Source: Blasia pusilla
Taxonomy: Eukaryota > Marchantiophyta > Marchantiopsida > Blasiales
Assembly (NCBI GenBank): GCA_050084515.1
Contig: CM114272.1
Coordinates: 33,046,001-33,110,000, forward strand
DNA length: 64,000 bases
Direction of reading: 5' to 3'
In this document: piece by piece, positions 1 through 10,700 of the stretch
Layout: every line of letters starts with the position of its first letter
How positions within the stretch are numbered: position 1 is the first letter of the stretch
The notes under the pieces: generated by a model
The model's input: the letters and a program-made list of their open reading frames with translations, nothing else
What the model was told of the DNA's origin: nothing
The model's database searches: none
Translations under genes and position numbers: made by a program

Positions 1-960
1 ATCGGCCAAGAGGCCTGTCTACGAGCTAACTCCCCCATGGGGCACTCTAAGGAGCCGGGTCCTAGAAGATCCCCAAAGACCTGCATGAGCTTCCTATCAA
101 AGGATCTATATAGGGAAGAAAGGTGACTAGATGTCCAGACAGTTCTAGTGAGGTAACCAGGTCTACGAGCAAAACAAGAAGAGAGAATGCCGAAGGCAAC
201 TTGAGGGTCACCAATCCTCGTAAGGTCATCAACGTGGAGAAGATCCTCGGTAAGAGCCGCTGCCACGAAACTCGATACAAAGTCCTGGCTCCCGAGCGGG
301 ACTCCCAAGACTCGAAGCCCTCCGACAGGTCGCAAGAAGCCATCGGGTAAATGTAGATCATCACGTAGGCCTGATGGAGACCAAGCCTTGCACTTCCCCA
401 CCTTCACCGCCAGGCCGACACGTGCCAGCTGTGCTGAAAAGTGCTCGAATGCAGGGACAACCAGATCTCCAGACCAACAATATGAGTATCATCTGCGTGA
501 AGGAACATGCAACCCGGGAAAGCCTCCACCGTGAGAAAGAACCGCTCGGTAATGAGCCACAAAAACAACGCGCCACCCAGGAGGGTCACCCCGACGAGTC
601 CCGGTAGCGGACTCCAAGACCGTGACCTCCTCCTCGAATCGACCATGGTGGAAATAGAGGGCCGAAGGGGCCCCATAGAAAGCCTGCACAAAGGGAATGA
701 GGCTCGCCATGGGGCCACCCGCGTCCCTCAACTCTGTGAATATAGTAGCCCGAGATACTGAGTTGAAGGCGTTCTCCACGTCCACTTGGAGAACCACCCA
801 CTCTTGGTGTACATCTAGACAAGCCGGAACTGCGTTCATCGCCTTAACTCGTTGCTTTCGAACATGCGGAGGAAGATCCATCCTGCACATCTGTGTACAG
901 AAGCTAGTATGGTCGTTTCGGTGGACGAGAGAAAGTACTCACATGGGGTAAGCTGCGGCC
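1..960 (-). pseudogene. LINE (non-LTR retrotransposon) reverse transcriptase fragment
   Basis: Minus-strand translation gives an RT-like series spread over several frames. A block reading QVDVENAFNSVSR (RT motif A type, about 760-800) is followed by GTRRGDPPG (motif B type, about 600-625). Next come an HADDTHIVG block (the F/Y-ADD catalytic box, about 475-500), then a KCKAWSPSGL segment and an RVLGVPLGS segment (about 280-400). This order is that of non-LTR retrotransposon RTs, which copy element RNA at a nicked target. The blocks lie in different frames, so frameshifts have broken the gene, and neither the endonuclease nor a 3' tail is visible. The fragment runs off the left edge of the window. 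Its clade cannot be assigned. Confidence 0.8.
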
Positions 961-988
961 GTGAGCTCGCGCAGGGTGCTCACGGCTT

Positions 989-1411
989 GGGGTGCGAATG
1001 AGTAAATAGCCCTGATTACAAATGCAAGATGTGAATATTATTTTTTCATTGTGAATACATTGAAATCATTGAAAAAAATCTTTTTTTTTCTTGCTTTGAC
1101 GTGTGTCTTGTCCCTACGTTTAAAAACCCGAAAAGAATTGTCCCATCATGATAACATACATCTCGGGGCGCCTAGAACCGGCATTTTTTTTAATGCCAGC
1201 CGGTAAAATTTAAGAATTCCCGATCCCATCAACAAAAGTTCAAAAAAAATCTGACCTAGAAAGTACAATTTCTTTTTAAAAGAAAAGAAGGCAAATATTT
1301 GAATATTTCTCATCAGACCCTATTTAATGTAAAAAAACGACGAGCTCGGAATACCTATTTGCACCCCTGTCATATATTAGGAGACGATGAAATTTTTAAG
1401 TGGAGATTTTA
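989..1411 (+). repeat. Left arm of the inverted repeat
   Basis: The left arm begins GGGGTGCGAATGAGTAAATA and ends GTGGAGATTTTA. It differs from the right arm at about ten positions by eye, for example near 1026 and 1165. It is AT-rich, with several A/T homopolymers and a palindromic block reading ATTTTTTTTAATGCCAGCCGG near 1185-1205. Confidence 0.85.
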
Positions 1412-1800
1412 TCGGATTGTACGAAGAGGTTACAAGTCAGAGAGCCTATTGGTGTGGACTCGCTGACGATAAGATTCCTGCGCTTTGACTCGGGGGTTGC
1501 TGAGCTTTTGTCCTGCACCATCAGCGATGACTTGCTGCGAGAATATCGCCATCGCTTCGACTCTGCAGGACATGCATGCATTGCGTGCATCATTGTTATC
1601 AGGTTTAAGCATGCGAATCATGAAGCCGCTCTTTTTCTCTTAAGGCATTAAAGAAATACGAAAAAATGTGAACAATCCGATGACGAGGAGGACGTGGTGG
1701 AAGTCGCTAGAACATGAGACGATCTCTCTCCTCTTCGCCAGGCCAGCTATGGAGGCCTTCTCATGGTCTTGAAATCCCCGCACCACTTCTGCGCTGCGTC

Positions 1801-2223
1801 TAAAATCTCCACTTTAAAATTTCATCGTCTCCTAATATATGACAGGGGTGCAAATAGGTATTCCGAGCTCGTCGTTTTTTTATATTAAATAGGGTCTGAT
1901 GGGAAATATTCAAATATTTGCCTTCTTTTCTTTTAAAAAGAAATTGTACTTTCTAGGTCAGATTTTTTTTTGAACTTTTGTTGATGGGATCGGGAATTCT
2001 TAAATTTTACCGGCTGGCATTAAAAAAAATGCCGGTTCTAGGTGCCCGGAGATGTATGTTATCATGATGGGACAATTCTTTTCGGGTTTTTAAACGTAGG
2101 GACAAGACACACGTCAAAGCAAGAAAAAAAAGATTTTTTTCAATGATTTCAATGTATTCACAATGTAAAAATAATATTCACATCTTGAATTTGTAATCAG
2201 GGCTATTTACTCATTCGCACCCC
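1801..2223 (-). repeat. Right arm of the inverted repeat
   Basis: This is the reverse complement of 989-1411, of equal length (423 bp). A transcript crossing both arms would form a long hairpin with a 389-base loop. Confidence 0.85.
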
Positions 2224-4223
2224 GAGCCCATCTCTACGCTTTTCCTGCATCTTAACTTTGAAAAAACTCTTGGACATACCCCATAAAATTGCCACATCAC
2301 GGTCAAGGTGAGGATGCTCATTATTCCACTCTACATGTCACTATATCAGAAGTTCTTAAAGTGATTGATTGTTAACCTTGGTGAAGTTTGGATGCAGATG
2401 TTCTTACAAGGGTTACTAGACCAAGAGTTCTAAAGCCATCGTCGGAGGGCACGCGGCATTCATTCTAGGCAGCTAGCTTTCCTTAAGTTATCTACATTAT
2501 TCTACCTTCAGGATTACTCCAATGCCTTCCCAAATGTGGAGGCCCCTGTCTGCATTGCTCACAAGCACGGCCTTTAGGGCGTTGTTGTTTGTAGGTCCTA
2601 TTTATGGCCTCTATAAGTTCTTGCTGTTTTTTTCCTTGGCCATTTAGACTATCCACGTGTCCTATGCACGTATATGTTAATTACTTTCTTCTCCTCCCGT
2701 CTCAAAGGCCGCACAGCTGGTTCCATGAAGATAATAGTAAATAGTTAGGCATTGTTCAACATCAAAATACGCGGATGCCCTCTACTCCCTTTGGATCTCG
2801 AGGACAATGAAAAAGAACATTAGTCTGGGCTTGTCTTTGTCTCCAATTAGAAAGCTTGAGAGTCTATCTCCACAGTTTTCTTAGATTTATGGCCTTCCTA
2901 ACTTTCACATAGATATTGACCCTAACGAATTAGCACCACAAAACATTACACATAGACTGGACCAAACATTTGATTTCAAAAAATGGTACGAGAGGAACAT
3001 GATAGTGAAGAAGAGGAGGTACTAACTCAAGGACAAGACCCTACAAAAAGGTACTTCTTCCCATGCCCAGATAATTTCAATTTTCCTTCAGTATCCATGT
3101 GCCAACCTACGACGTGAGACATGGCCAACTTTTGTACATGACCCCTTGCATTGTCATGCTTTTCTACAAGAGGAGGCAGAGCGGATAAACATGGGGTCAA
3201 AATTTGCAAACTTTGGGGACTTTGTCTACACACTCCATTGTTGAAGTGTGTAACGTTTCAAAGCATACTTGAAAATCCACACCACAAGTTGGTTTTGTGT
3301 TCGGGTATGTCCATATGGATGGCCCATTCGAGAGAAGAAGATAATGAAAATGCCTGCAAGTCCAAAGAAGGACAAGGGTCAACATACCATGCCCAAGAAG
3401 GGGAATTGCACAACTGAAAACGTATGTGATAGTCACATCTTTGCTGATATAACATAAAGCTCCCAATTTCATGCTAGGGCCCAACACGGATTGAATGGCA
3501 ATCATTTCCTTCAAAATGGACTTGATAGAAAGCATGGTTGTACTCACAAGGAAGAGTAGGGAGGCATTCAAAGAGGAAGATAAAGAGAGCGTTGAAGCCA
3601 ACACGCACTCTACTAGTTCACTTACGTCAATTTGTCATGCACCCGAAACTATAGGAAAAAGTCATTGAAGAATCAGAAATTATTCATAGGCTCATACTCC
3701 AAGTCCATCCCATAATTTTCAAGGGCTAAGGATATTTCGAGAGGGAATCACCCCACTAGAGCCCGAGGTTGGTACATAGCATCATGTTCTGCCATGGAAG
3801 ACCAAACATGCTTTTCCTCTTGGAAACAGAACACTCAGCATGAAAGCAGGTGGCTCAAGAACATAAGATGATGGAAATGATCATAGGGAGAGAAAAAAGA
3901 AATGGGAGTGAGCTAGCGGCGCCTGCGGCTAAGATTAATGTTTGTCATCTGCTTTTGGTAGTAGACACCCACTTTTCCACTTTTGTAGGCTCGTGTGTTG
4001 TTGGAAAACGTTTTGGACACCTTCACTTCCCCACTAGAATATCAAGTGGAGATTTGCAACGGAGCTCACAAGATGTGCTACCTGTGCAAAATTTTTAGCT
4101 TGAAAAATTATATCACTAGGAGAATGAGCCAAATGGGACGTGGGTAGGTCTGAATAATGAAGCATCTTAACAGTGTCTTTGGAGAGCGCCATGCCAACGA
4201 CTCAAGAAGACTTGTGAGATCAC
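2224..4223. other. Unassigned intergenic stretch
   Basis: No recognisable gene is present. The longest open frame is 3197-3604 on the minus strand (135 codons); it has no motif I recognise and no supporting context. A segment near 2640-2730 (around CTATCCACGTGTCC) resembles 19130-19215, so part of this stretch is dispersed repeat DNA. Confidence 0.5.
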
Positions 4224-4664
4224 TGTCACATCTTTTAGGATAGATCAAAAAAATCTCATAGAGAGCCTTCACGGGTACTAGAAGACATCTTCAAGAGATC
4301 GAGGAAGACCTGTTGAGGCCACGGGTAACTTGAGAGAGCAGGTTTCCCCTTCGATTCGGCTCATTTGGAGCCATATATAGAAACTTACTATTTATGGTAA
4401 GTTCCCATTGTGCATATAGTTGAATTTCCACTTTGGGAATTGGCCCTTGATCCGCTACATCAGGTCAAGAGCCAAGGAGATGACCTGTGAGCATAGATTT
4501 TTGTGGAGAGAGAGTTTGGGAGAGGGAAGGGGATACACCTCCAACAGAGAGAGCTTGAGAGTTCATTCTCTCTTTGTTGAACTTCTTGGCATAAGGCGGC
4601 AGAGCTATGGTCCTCCTTGCCTTTTGTGTATAATCCAAGCCTCTGATTAGGAGAGTTGGTTTGG

Positions 4665-4731
<67 letters not shown>

Positions 4732-4760
4732 GTGAGATCTACTTGATTTACAAAGAGATA
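4224..4760 (+). repeat. Partial LTR of the DNMT/PHD gypsy family
   Basis: The segment starts TGTCACATCTTTTAGGATAG and follows the body of the family LTR seen at 34118-34878 and 48992-49726. Shared landmarks are the TCATTTGGAGCCATAT block near 4365, the GTTGAACTTCTTGGCAT block near 4578 and the CAAGCCTCT block near 4636. A 60-bp GA run has expanded inside it. It lacks the ~140-bp terminal segment present in other copies. Confidence 0.7.
4668..4727 (+). repeat. (GA)30 microsatellite inside an LTR
   Basis: An uninterrupted GA run of 60 bp. At the same LTR position other copies have only a short GAGAGAGAG tract after GGTTTGACAT, so this is a local expansion from an LTR seed. Confidence 0.95.
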
Positions 4761-4889
4761 ATGAGATCTTAAGAGGGCTACAAAGGAGGAACTCGATGGT
4801 TTCTTGCTGTGATGCCAAGTTGGGTTGTGCATATTTGTGACATCTTGTAATGGAGAGATCCATGTGGTTAGAGTATATACTAGTTGGTC

Positions 4890-5236
4890 ATAGGTCTAGA
4901 CTTGTGCCTGTGATATGGATGATAACAAGGCGACTAACGATGGGGCCACATGAGCACCCAGCCTTTTTGCTCTACGAAAAGGCTGTGAAAGACCTCAATA
5001 GGAAAGTTGTCAGAAGCGACGTTCCTGACACAACGGACCTATCCTCAACCTCATCCGACACCGCATGACAAAGTTACACTCAAGATAGTCCGCTAGCTCC
5101 TATACCCTATCCACGATAGATCTCGGCCTATCGACTACTCAAATGTGACATAGCGTGCAAGAGATATCCATCATGGTAGATAGAGATAGTTGGCTATCTA
5201 GAGTTAGAGGGACCTAACCACTAGCTAGGGGGGAAC
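4890..5236 (+). mobile_element. 3' internal remnant of the DNMT/PHD gypsy family
   Basis: The blocks GGCGACTAACGATGGGGCC and CATGAGCACCC (about 4928-4962), then GAGTTAGAGGGACCTAACCA (about 5202-5221), match the non-coding stretch between the PHD codons and the 3' LTR of the copy at 26086-34878 (compare 33975-34117). The coding part is gone. With the LTR pieces on either side, this looks like a heavily deleted element. Confidence 0.7.
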
Positions 5237-5937
5237 TGGGAGATATTTTGGTATTCGGAATTTAGATGTTATGAGTTATTATGGTATCTTGTGTGTTTGT
5301 GTGTGTATTTGGTGACATCGATGAGTATGTGCACAACGGATATCACGTCTTTTAGGATGGATCGACGAGTTCATCGTAGAGCGTCTTCGAGGATATTGGA
5401 TACCCTCATAAGGTCGATGATGACTTGTTGAGGCAACAAGTTTCCCCTTCGACAAGTTAGTCGAAGGGGAAACTTGCATAGGTTTCAGCTCATTTGGAGC
5501 TATAAAGAGAAACTTCCTATTTTTGGTAAGTTACCCTTAGGATTGGAGATGCATTTTTACTTTAGGAACTGGCCTTTGATCCCCTACAGGTCAAAAGCCA
5601 AGGAGGAGAGTTGTGAGCATAGGTTATTATGGAAAGAGTTTGGGAGAGGGAAGTAGGTATACCCAAGTGGAGAGAGCTTTGGAGTTCATTCTCTCCTTGT
5701 TGAACCTCTTCGCATGAGGCAATGGAGCTATGGTCCTCTTTGCCTTGTGCATAACTCAATCCTCTTATAGGTAGAGTGAGTTTGGTTTGACATGAGAGAG
5801 ATAGATGGATTTATGTGCACTTGTTGAGAGACCTTGATTTATTGGAGATCGATCGTCTCGATATTTAGATGTCATGAGCTGGTATGGTATCCTATGTGTT
5901 TTGTGTGTATTTGGTGATAGCCATGTATATGCGTACA
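5237..5937 (+). repeat. LTR of the DNMT/PHD gypsy family (diverged copy)
   Basis: It starts TGGGAGATATTTTGGTA directly after the 3' internal remnant and ends near ATGCGTACA. As in other copies, a ~100-140-bp segment occurs at both the start (5237-5345) and the end (about 5845-5937), around a central body beginning ATCACGTCTTTTAGGATGG. It is more diverged than the copies near 34 and 49 kb. Confidence 0.65.
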
Positions 5938-6035
5938 AAAAATTCCACTACCATTTGCAAGATCACAAAAAATGATTATATAATTTCCCATATTTACCTC
6001 ACGTAGATTTCCAAGCTTGAACTTCATATTCGTAT

Positions 6036-7745
6036 TTGGAAGCGAAAAAGCACCTATATCTTCAAGATGGCTTACATGAACAAGCTAGGTTAGGAGAGGA
6101 ATCTTTGAATGATTTACAATGTTTGATTCATTATGCTTTACACGATAAAGTCAACATCATCATTGTCGATGATAATACATGTGTTTCAAAATTGGTCTTC
6201 ATGAACGGGTTTGGCGGAATTGGAAAAACCCTCTTATATAATCTTCTTCTTGCAAGTGTGTGAGGTGTTGGAGGCATAGCTTTAGTTGTCGCTTCATCAG
6301 GGATAGTTGCTTTGTTGTTAGATGGAGGACGCACTGTGCATTCACGTTTCAAGATTCCAATCAATGTAGATGAAAATTCTACTTCCAAGTAAGTATCCAT
6401 CCAATTCATGACTTTGTTACTCTTTTAAGGTGGTAAAGAGATATCTTGCCCAAAAAACTAATATCTTTGAGAATTTTTTTGTAGTTTACCTATTAATAGC
6501 ACAAATACATGCTTAATTCAAAGGAATTTGCTTATCATATAGGATGAGGCACCTATGACTCATCGCTATGTATTTGAGGTTGTAAATCATTCCTTCCAAG
6601 ATATCATGGGAGTGGTTTCGGAAGACTTCGGGAATGTTCCTTTTGGTGGAAAATTAATAATCTTTGGTGGGGAGTTTTGCCTAGTCTTGCTTGTAGTTCG
6701 TCATGGAGACTGTCCAAAAATTATTCAAGCTACACTAAAGAGGTCACCTTTATGGTCTCATATGAAGGTAATTAAGTTTTAAATGAATATGAGAGTAAAA
6801 AATTTGGAAGTGAACATCTGTCTTCAACAACAAGCTCTTTCGGATTGGTTACTGGAGGTTGGAGAGGGTTGTGTGCCTCTGGAATTTCATTTGGGAGAGG
6901 ATTTTATGTAATTGCCAAATGATATGGTATCATTTATGATAAGTGGTAAAATAAGTGATTTTATTGATATCATCTATCGGAATGATTATGAAAAGTTTCG
7001 TGACATCAAATTTTTAAGAGATACAACAATTCTTACCCTGAAAAATTGAGATGTTGATGACATCAGTGCAAAAGTCATGTCTCGATTCTATGGAGCGGTA
7101 ATATTCGTTTTCCAATACTTTTCATGTGATTTTCTTCACGAGTTCTTAAATTATAGTATGTATCAAAACTAAAATCATCGTCTAAAATATGTTTGTTCCA
7201 TGCAGGAACGACTTACCTTAATGTTGATTCCATTCCGGATGAGGGAATGGGTTATGTCTATCCGATAGAATTCTTAAATACGTACTTATTGTCAAGTTTA
7301 CCACCACATCGTTTAAGCTTGAAAATTGGTGCATTTATCATGCTTTTACAAAACTTGAATGGTTCAAAGGGACAAGCCAATGAAACTCGATTGGTGATTC
7401 GTGGATTCATGCAACATGTCATTGATGCCGAAATGATCATAGGCATGATCATTGGAGATCAAATTTTTATTCCACGTATCCCATCGATTGCGTCAAACTC
7501 ATGTTTATCTTTCGATTTATATTGATTGCAATTTCCTATTCGTCCGCCATGACTATGAATAAATCCCAAGGTCAAATCTTAAAGAAGATAATGATTTATC
7601 TACCTACCCAATATTTTCTCATGGCCAATTACATGCAGCATTGTCAAGAGCTAGACAAAAGATGTTATTAATACCGCAATAAAAAATATGCCCTTTCAAA
7701 CTAAGAATACTTCACACTAATCCAGTGTATAAAAAAATATTTTAA
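6036..7745 (+). pseudogene. Helitron-type Pif1-like helicase relic
   Basis: The pieces follow the order of a Helitron helicase domain. They are a Walker A block GFGGIGKTLLYN (about 6208-6243), then ASSGIVALLLDGGRTVHSRF (about 6292-6351), then DEAPMTHRY (Walker B, about 6543-6569), then NVPFGGKLIIFGGEF (about 6633-6677), then LPPHRLSLKIGAF.IMLLQN (about 7297-7356). After these come a GTRL-like segment, FIPRIPSI near 7470, and HGQLHAALSRAR (about 7623-7658). These helicases unwind DNA during rolling-circle transposition. Two gaps with GT...AG ends, 6391-6541 and about 7099-7204, look like introns. Several stop codons break the frame. The Rep nuclease half and clear Helitron termini were not found. 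A decayed cellular PIF1 gene is less likely, because the C-terminal block is of Helitron style. Confidence 0.8.
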
Positions 7746-10700
7746 TAAAATAAGAATATTCATATTAGTAGTGCCTTTCACGGGCACGTTAATAACCCGA
7801 CCGTGGAGAGACATACAAATCCCTCCCAACAATCACAAATGGTCATTTGGGTCACCACTCTACCTCACTACCTCGACCATCTCACTTTAAATCACTTCGC
7901 GATGTTATGTATGTTTTGTCGATGGCAGTGTTTGAATGAAAGTTATCCGACGCATTTGTCCATTGCACGTGGACGTGCAGTGCAATACACGTCCACATGT
8001 AGGCCGCCAGTACTTTGGTGGTAAGTCAGGTGGAGAAGTGGAATTCCAACGAGATCAACGACTCCGAAATGCTGTAGGGGAACTTCAGTTGGTCCGACGA
8101 CAACGCATGCGACACCTTCCAAGTTCCAAATCCTATCTTCTTCCGCAATTCTCGCATACTGCTAGAAAAGTCCTGAGCCGGTCTGAAGATTTGATAATCG
8201 GAGGTGTGCTTATGTAGTGCCAGTTGTGATTGAATGACGGGATTGCGTGCGTGTTTTTATTATATCAGAGAACACCATATTTACCGTGTTTTCCCCAGAA
8301 TCTCACACTCGTCATAACAAAACAATGCGAGCACGTACGAATAATACGGCTACTCAAGATGGAACACAAGCGCTGAGTAATCCTCGTAAGCACCAGACTC
8401 ACACGTTTCACCGAAACGGGCAACCGTGGATTGGTGCCGATTGAACCCATAAGTGCAGGTTGTCTCGCAGACCACATGCTCTCTCATATTCCGGTGGTTG
8501 CAACTCTACCGCATACTTACCTGGGCGGGATCTATTGGTGAACCTGTAGGCCAATGGTCTAGACAATATCCACTCATTGCACTGCGGCTGGGAATTTTCT
8601 AGCATTTCCCCAAGGGGAAAATGCACGTCATAATTTGTGCCAGTGGGGGCTCGCGTACGCGCGGCCCCCAACCGAACATGTGAAATCAGTATGGCTGTCA
8701 GTGCGAGGAGTATCCGAAGGGAGTGGCCATCCGCTCAACCTATCACGTTGGTGTGGAACGGATACGTCACAAAGATGTCCATGGTCTATGTCATGTAACC
8801 CCGAAGCCTAACTCCAGCTCCCTGGCCGATAACGATGCGCTTCATGGCTACGGTACAGAAGTCTGGCTCGCGCGTAATCGACTCAGATCATTCGGTGGTT
8901 AATAACCAGCGATCAAGAACGTTCCGCAGATGATATTCCCGAGGGCGGAAGCGCAGGTACTATCTAATCGAATCACTGTTGCCACTCTCTGTAGTGTCCC
9001 ATTTTCTATGCATTCATCCATCATCCAAAAACCGACATTTCCAAGGCAAACTGCGACCCGCTTCCTTGACATCTTTCCAGGCGTTACAAGTATTTATTCA
9101 GTCATCTGATCAATCTTTTTTTCCATTTACAGGATGCCCGGATCGGAGTACGAAAGGCCCGCATTCAATGCAAGACCGAGGCTATCAGGCTGTGTAGGGG
9201 TTTCGCACTGCGACTAACGATTTTGCTTCGAAGTTCGAACGGATAGTTTCGTGTTGCATCATGATAACTATGCAAAGCCAGTTCCAATTTCCATCTCCTG
9301 ACAGACGCTGCCGCATTATTCATTTCGTTGCAGTGTAACATAAATATAGACCGACACCGTGGTGGCGAAGCGGGATTCCCGGAGACCATGATACAAGGCG
9401 AATACAAAGAATCAGACGTCATGTGGGCCGCGTGATAATACTGGCTATAGTAATTCTCATTACTGCCATGAATGGCTATTGGATTTGACGTTCACGCAGT
9501 ACTGAGTCACTCCTAGTACTGACTCGCTGAGTGATATGGCTCGACATTTATACGCGTCGCGCCTCACAATTTTAGCGTTTTCTAGTGGCACATTGTCCAC
9601 CAAAATCCTTCGGGTAGACAATTACTAGAACTTTGCGAGAGAGAGCGTCCACCATCGGTTGGGTAGGAGAGCGATGAAGCCCCCATCTAAGTCACTTTTA
9701 TGCCTGCAAATCGTGTGCTTGCTTGAAATTGTCCACCCAGGGCGAGGTAAAAATCATCCGGATTCTCATCGAGCGTTTCACAATTCAGACCTGCGACTCG
9801 GTGTCTGGACTGTCCACTGCAGCCATAAGCGGGCTCAAAGAACGATGGAACGTCTACAGGGAGTCAGGACAGAAGCAAAGTCAAGACTCACGAGTCGGGC
9901 CCGTATTTAAGGGAACAGGTTTGGCGTTGCCGCTTGGAGAGAGAAGAAGACGATATCAATGCAGATGAGTGACGACGTGCAGCAATCCGCCTCTGCTGAT
10001 ACATTGCAGTTGACCTGAGTTCGGACTCTGTATCTACGGTGTGCTTTCCGGGGAGCCACAAAATGCTTTCCTCGCCCTCACCATTAGACCATTGGAACCA
10101 CGTCTCAGAGATTTGACAGACTTCGTCGATCTCGAATTCTGTGATATTGAAAACATCTCGGACAAGTCAAACAATAGATTGGATTACATGCTGAATGATT
10201 CTCCTAAGGTTCGTCAACAAGATCATTAACCGTGCAACAAGGTTCGTGCCTGGAACGAAAATTGACCTGGAGAGCGTCGATTCCAGTCTTCTCTAAGATC
10301 TCCTCGTCCTAAAACTTTTGGTCAACGGCGTCCGCAAGATTGTCCAATGCAATGCCCAAAATTTCCGCGCTCGCTTCTGATTCCCCGATAATACTAGCGC
10401 TCGTGTTCACGATCGCTGCTGTGCACAGCAACACCCCGAGTCCGACGGCTGTAACGCGCTTCAACCCGCAATACATACCGCGAACAAATTTCATGCCGCC
10501 CCACTCGTCATGCTTTGCCATGTCCTCAACATTTGACGGATCCATCCCTAACCAGCTCTGGTGGAACTAAGAAGACACTCTGTCCTTCAGCACTCGGGCA
10601 GCAGACGAACAATGAGAGCGCTGGAGCAAGTGAGTTGGGAGACATAACATTTACCAAAGCCACATTTTCCTTATGACAGTTCTTCCCGCAATAAATGAGC

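Larger units (their letters stand above)
989..2223. mobile_element. Foldback element with 423-bp terminal inverted repeats
   Basis: Positions 989-1411 and 1801-2223 are reverse complements of each other at roughly 97-98% identity by eye, separated by a 389-bp centre. The outer ends are GGGGTGCGAATG and its complement. The centre (1412-1800) has only short open frames with no recognisable transposase. Long near-identical inverted arms around a short core fit a non-autonomous DNA transposon such as a MULE or Foldback type. I see no convincing 8-9 bp target duplication next to the ends. A local inverted duplication is the alternative. Confidence 0.75.

Noticed and set aside
3197-3604. 135-codon minus-strand open frame
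   Set aside because: No recognisable motif, no supporting context and an overlapping open frame on the other strand. I do not call a gene.
10309-10545. Minus-strand frame with a hydrophobic stretch, possible small membrane protein
   Set aside because: No start context, splice partner or recognisable family; the frame closes on both sides.
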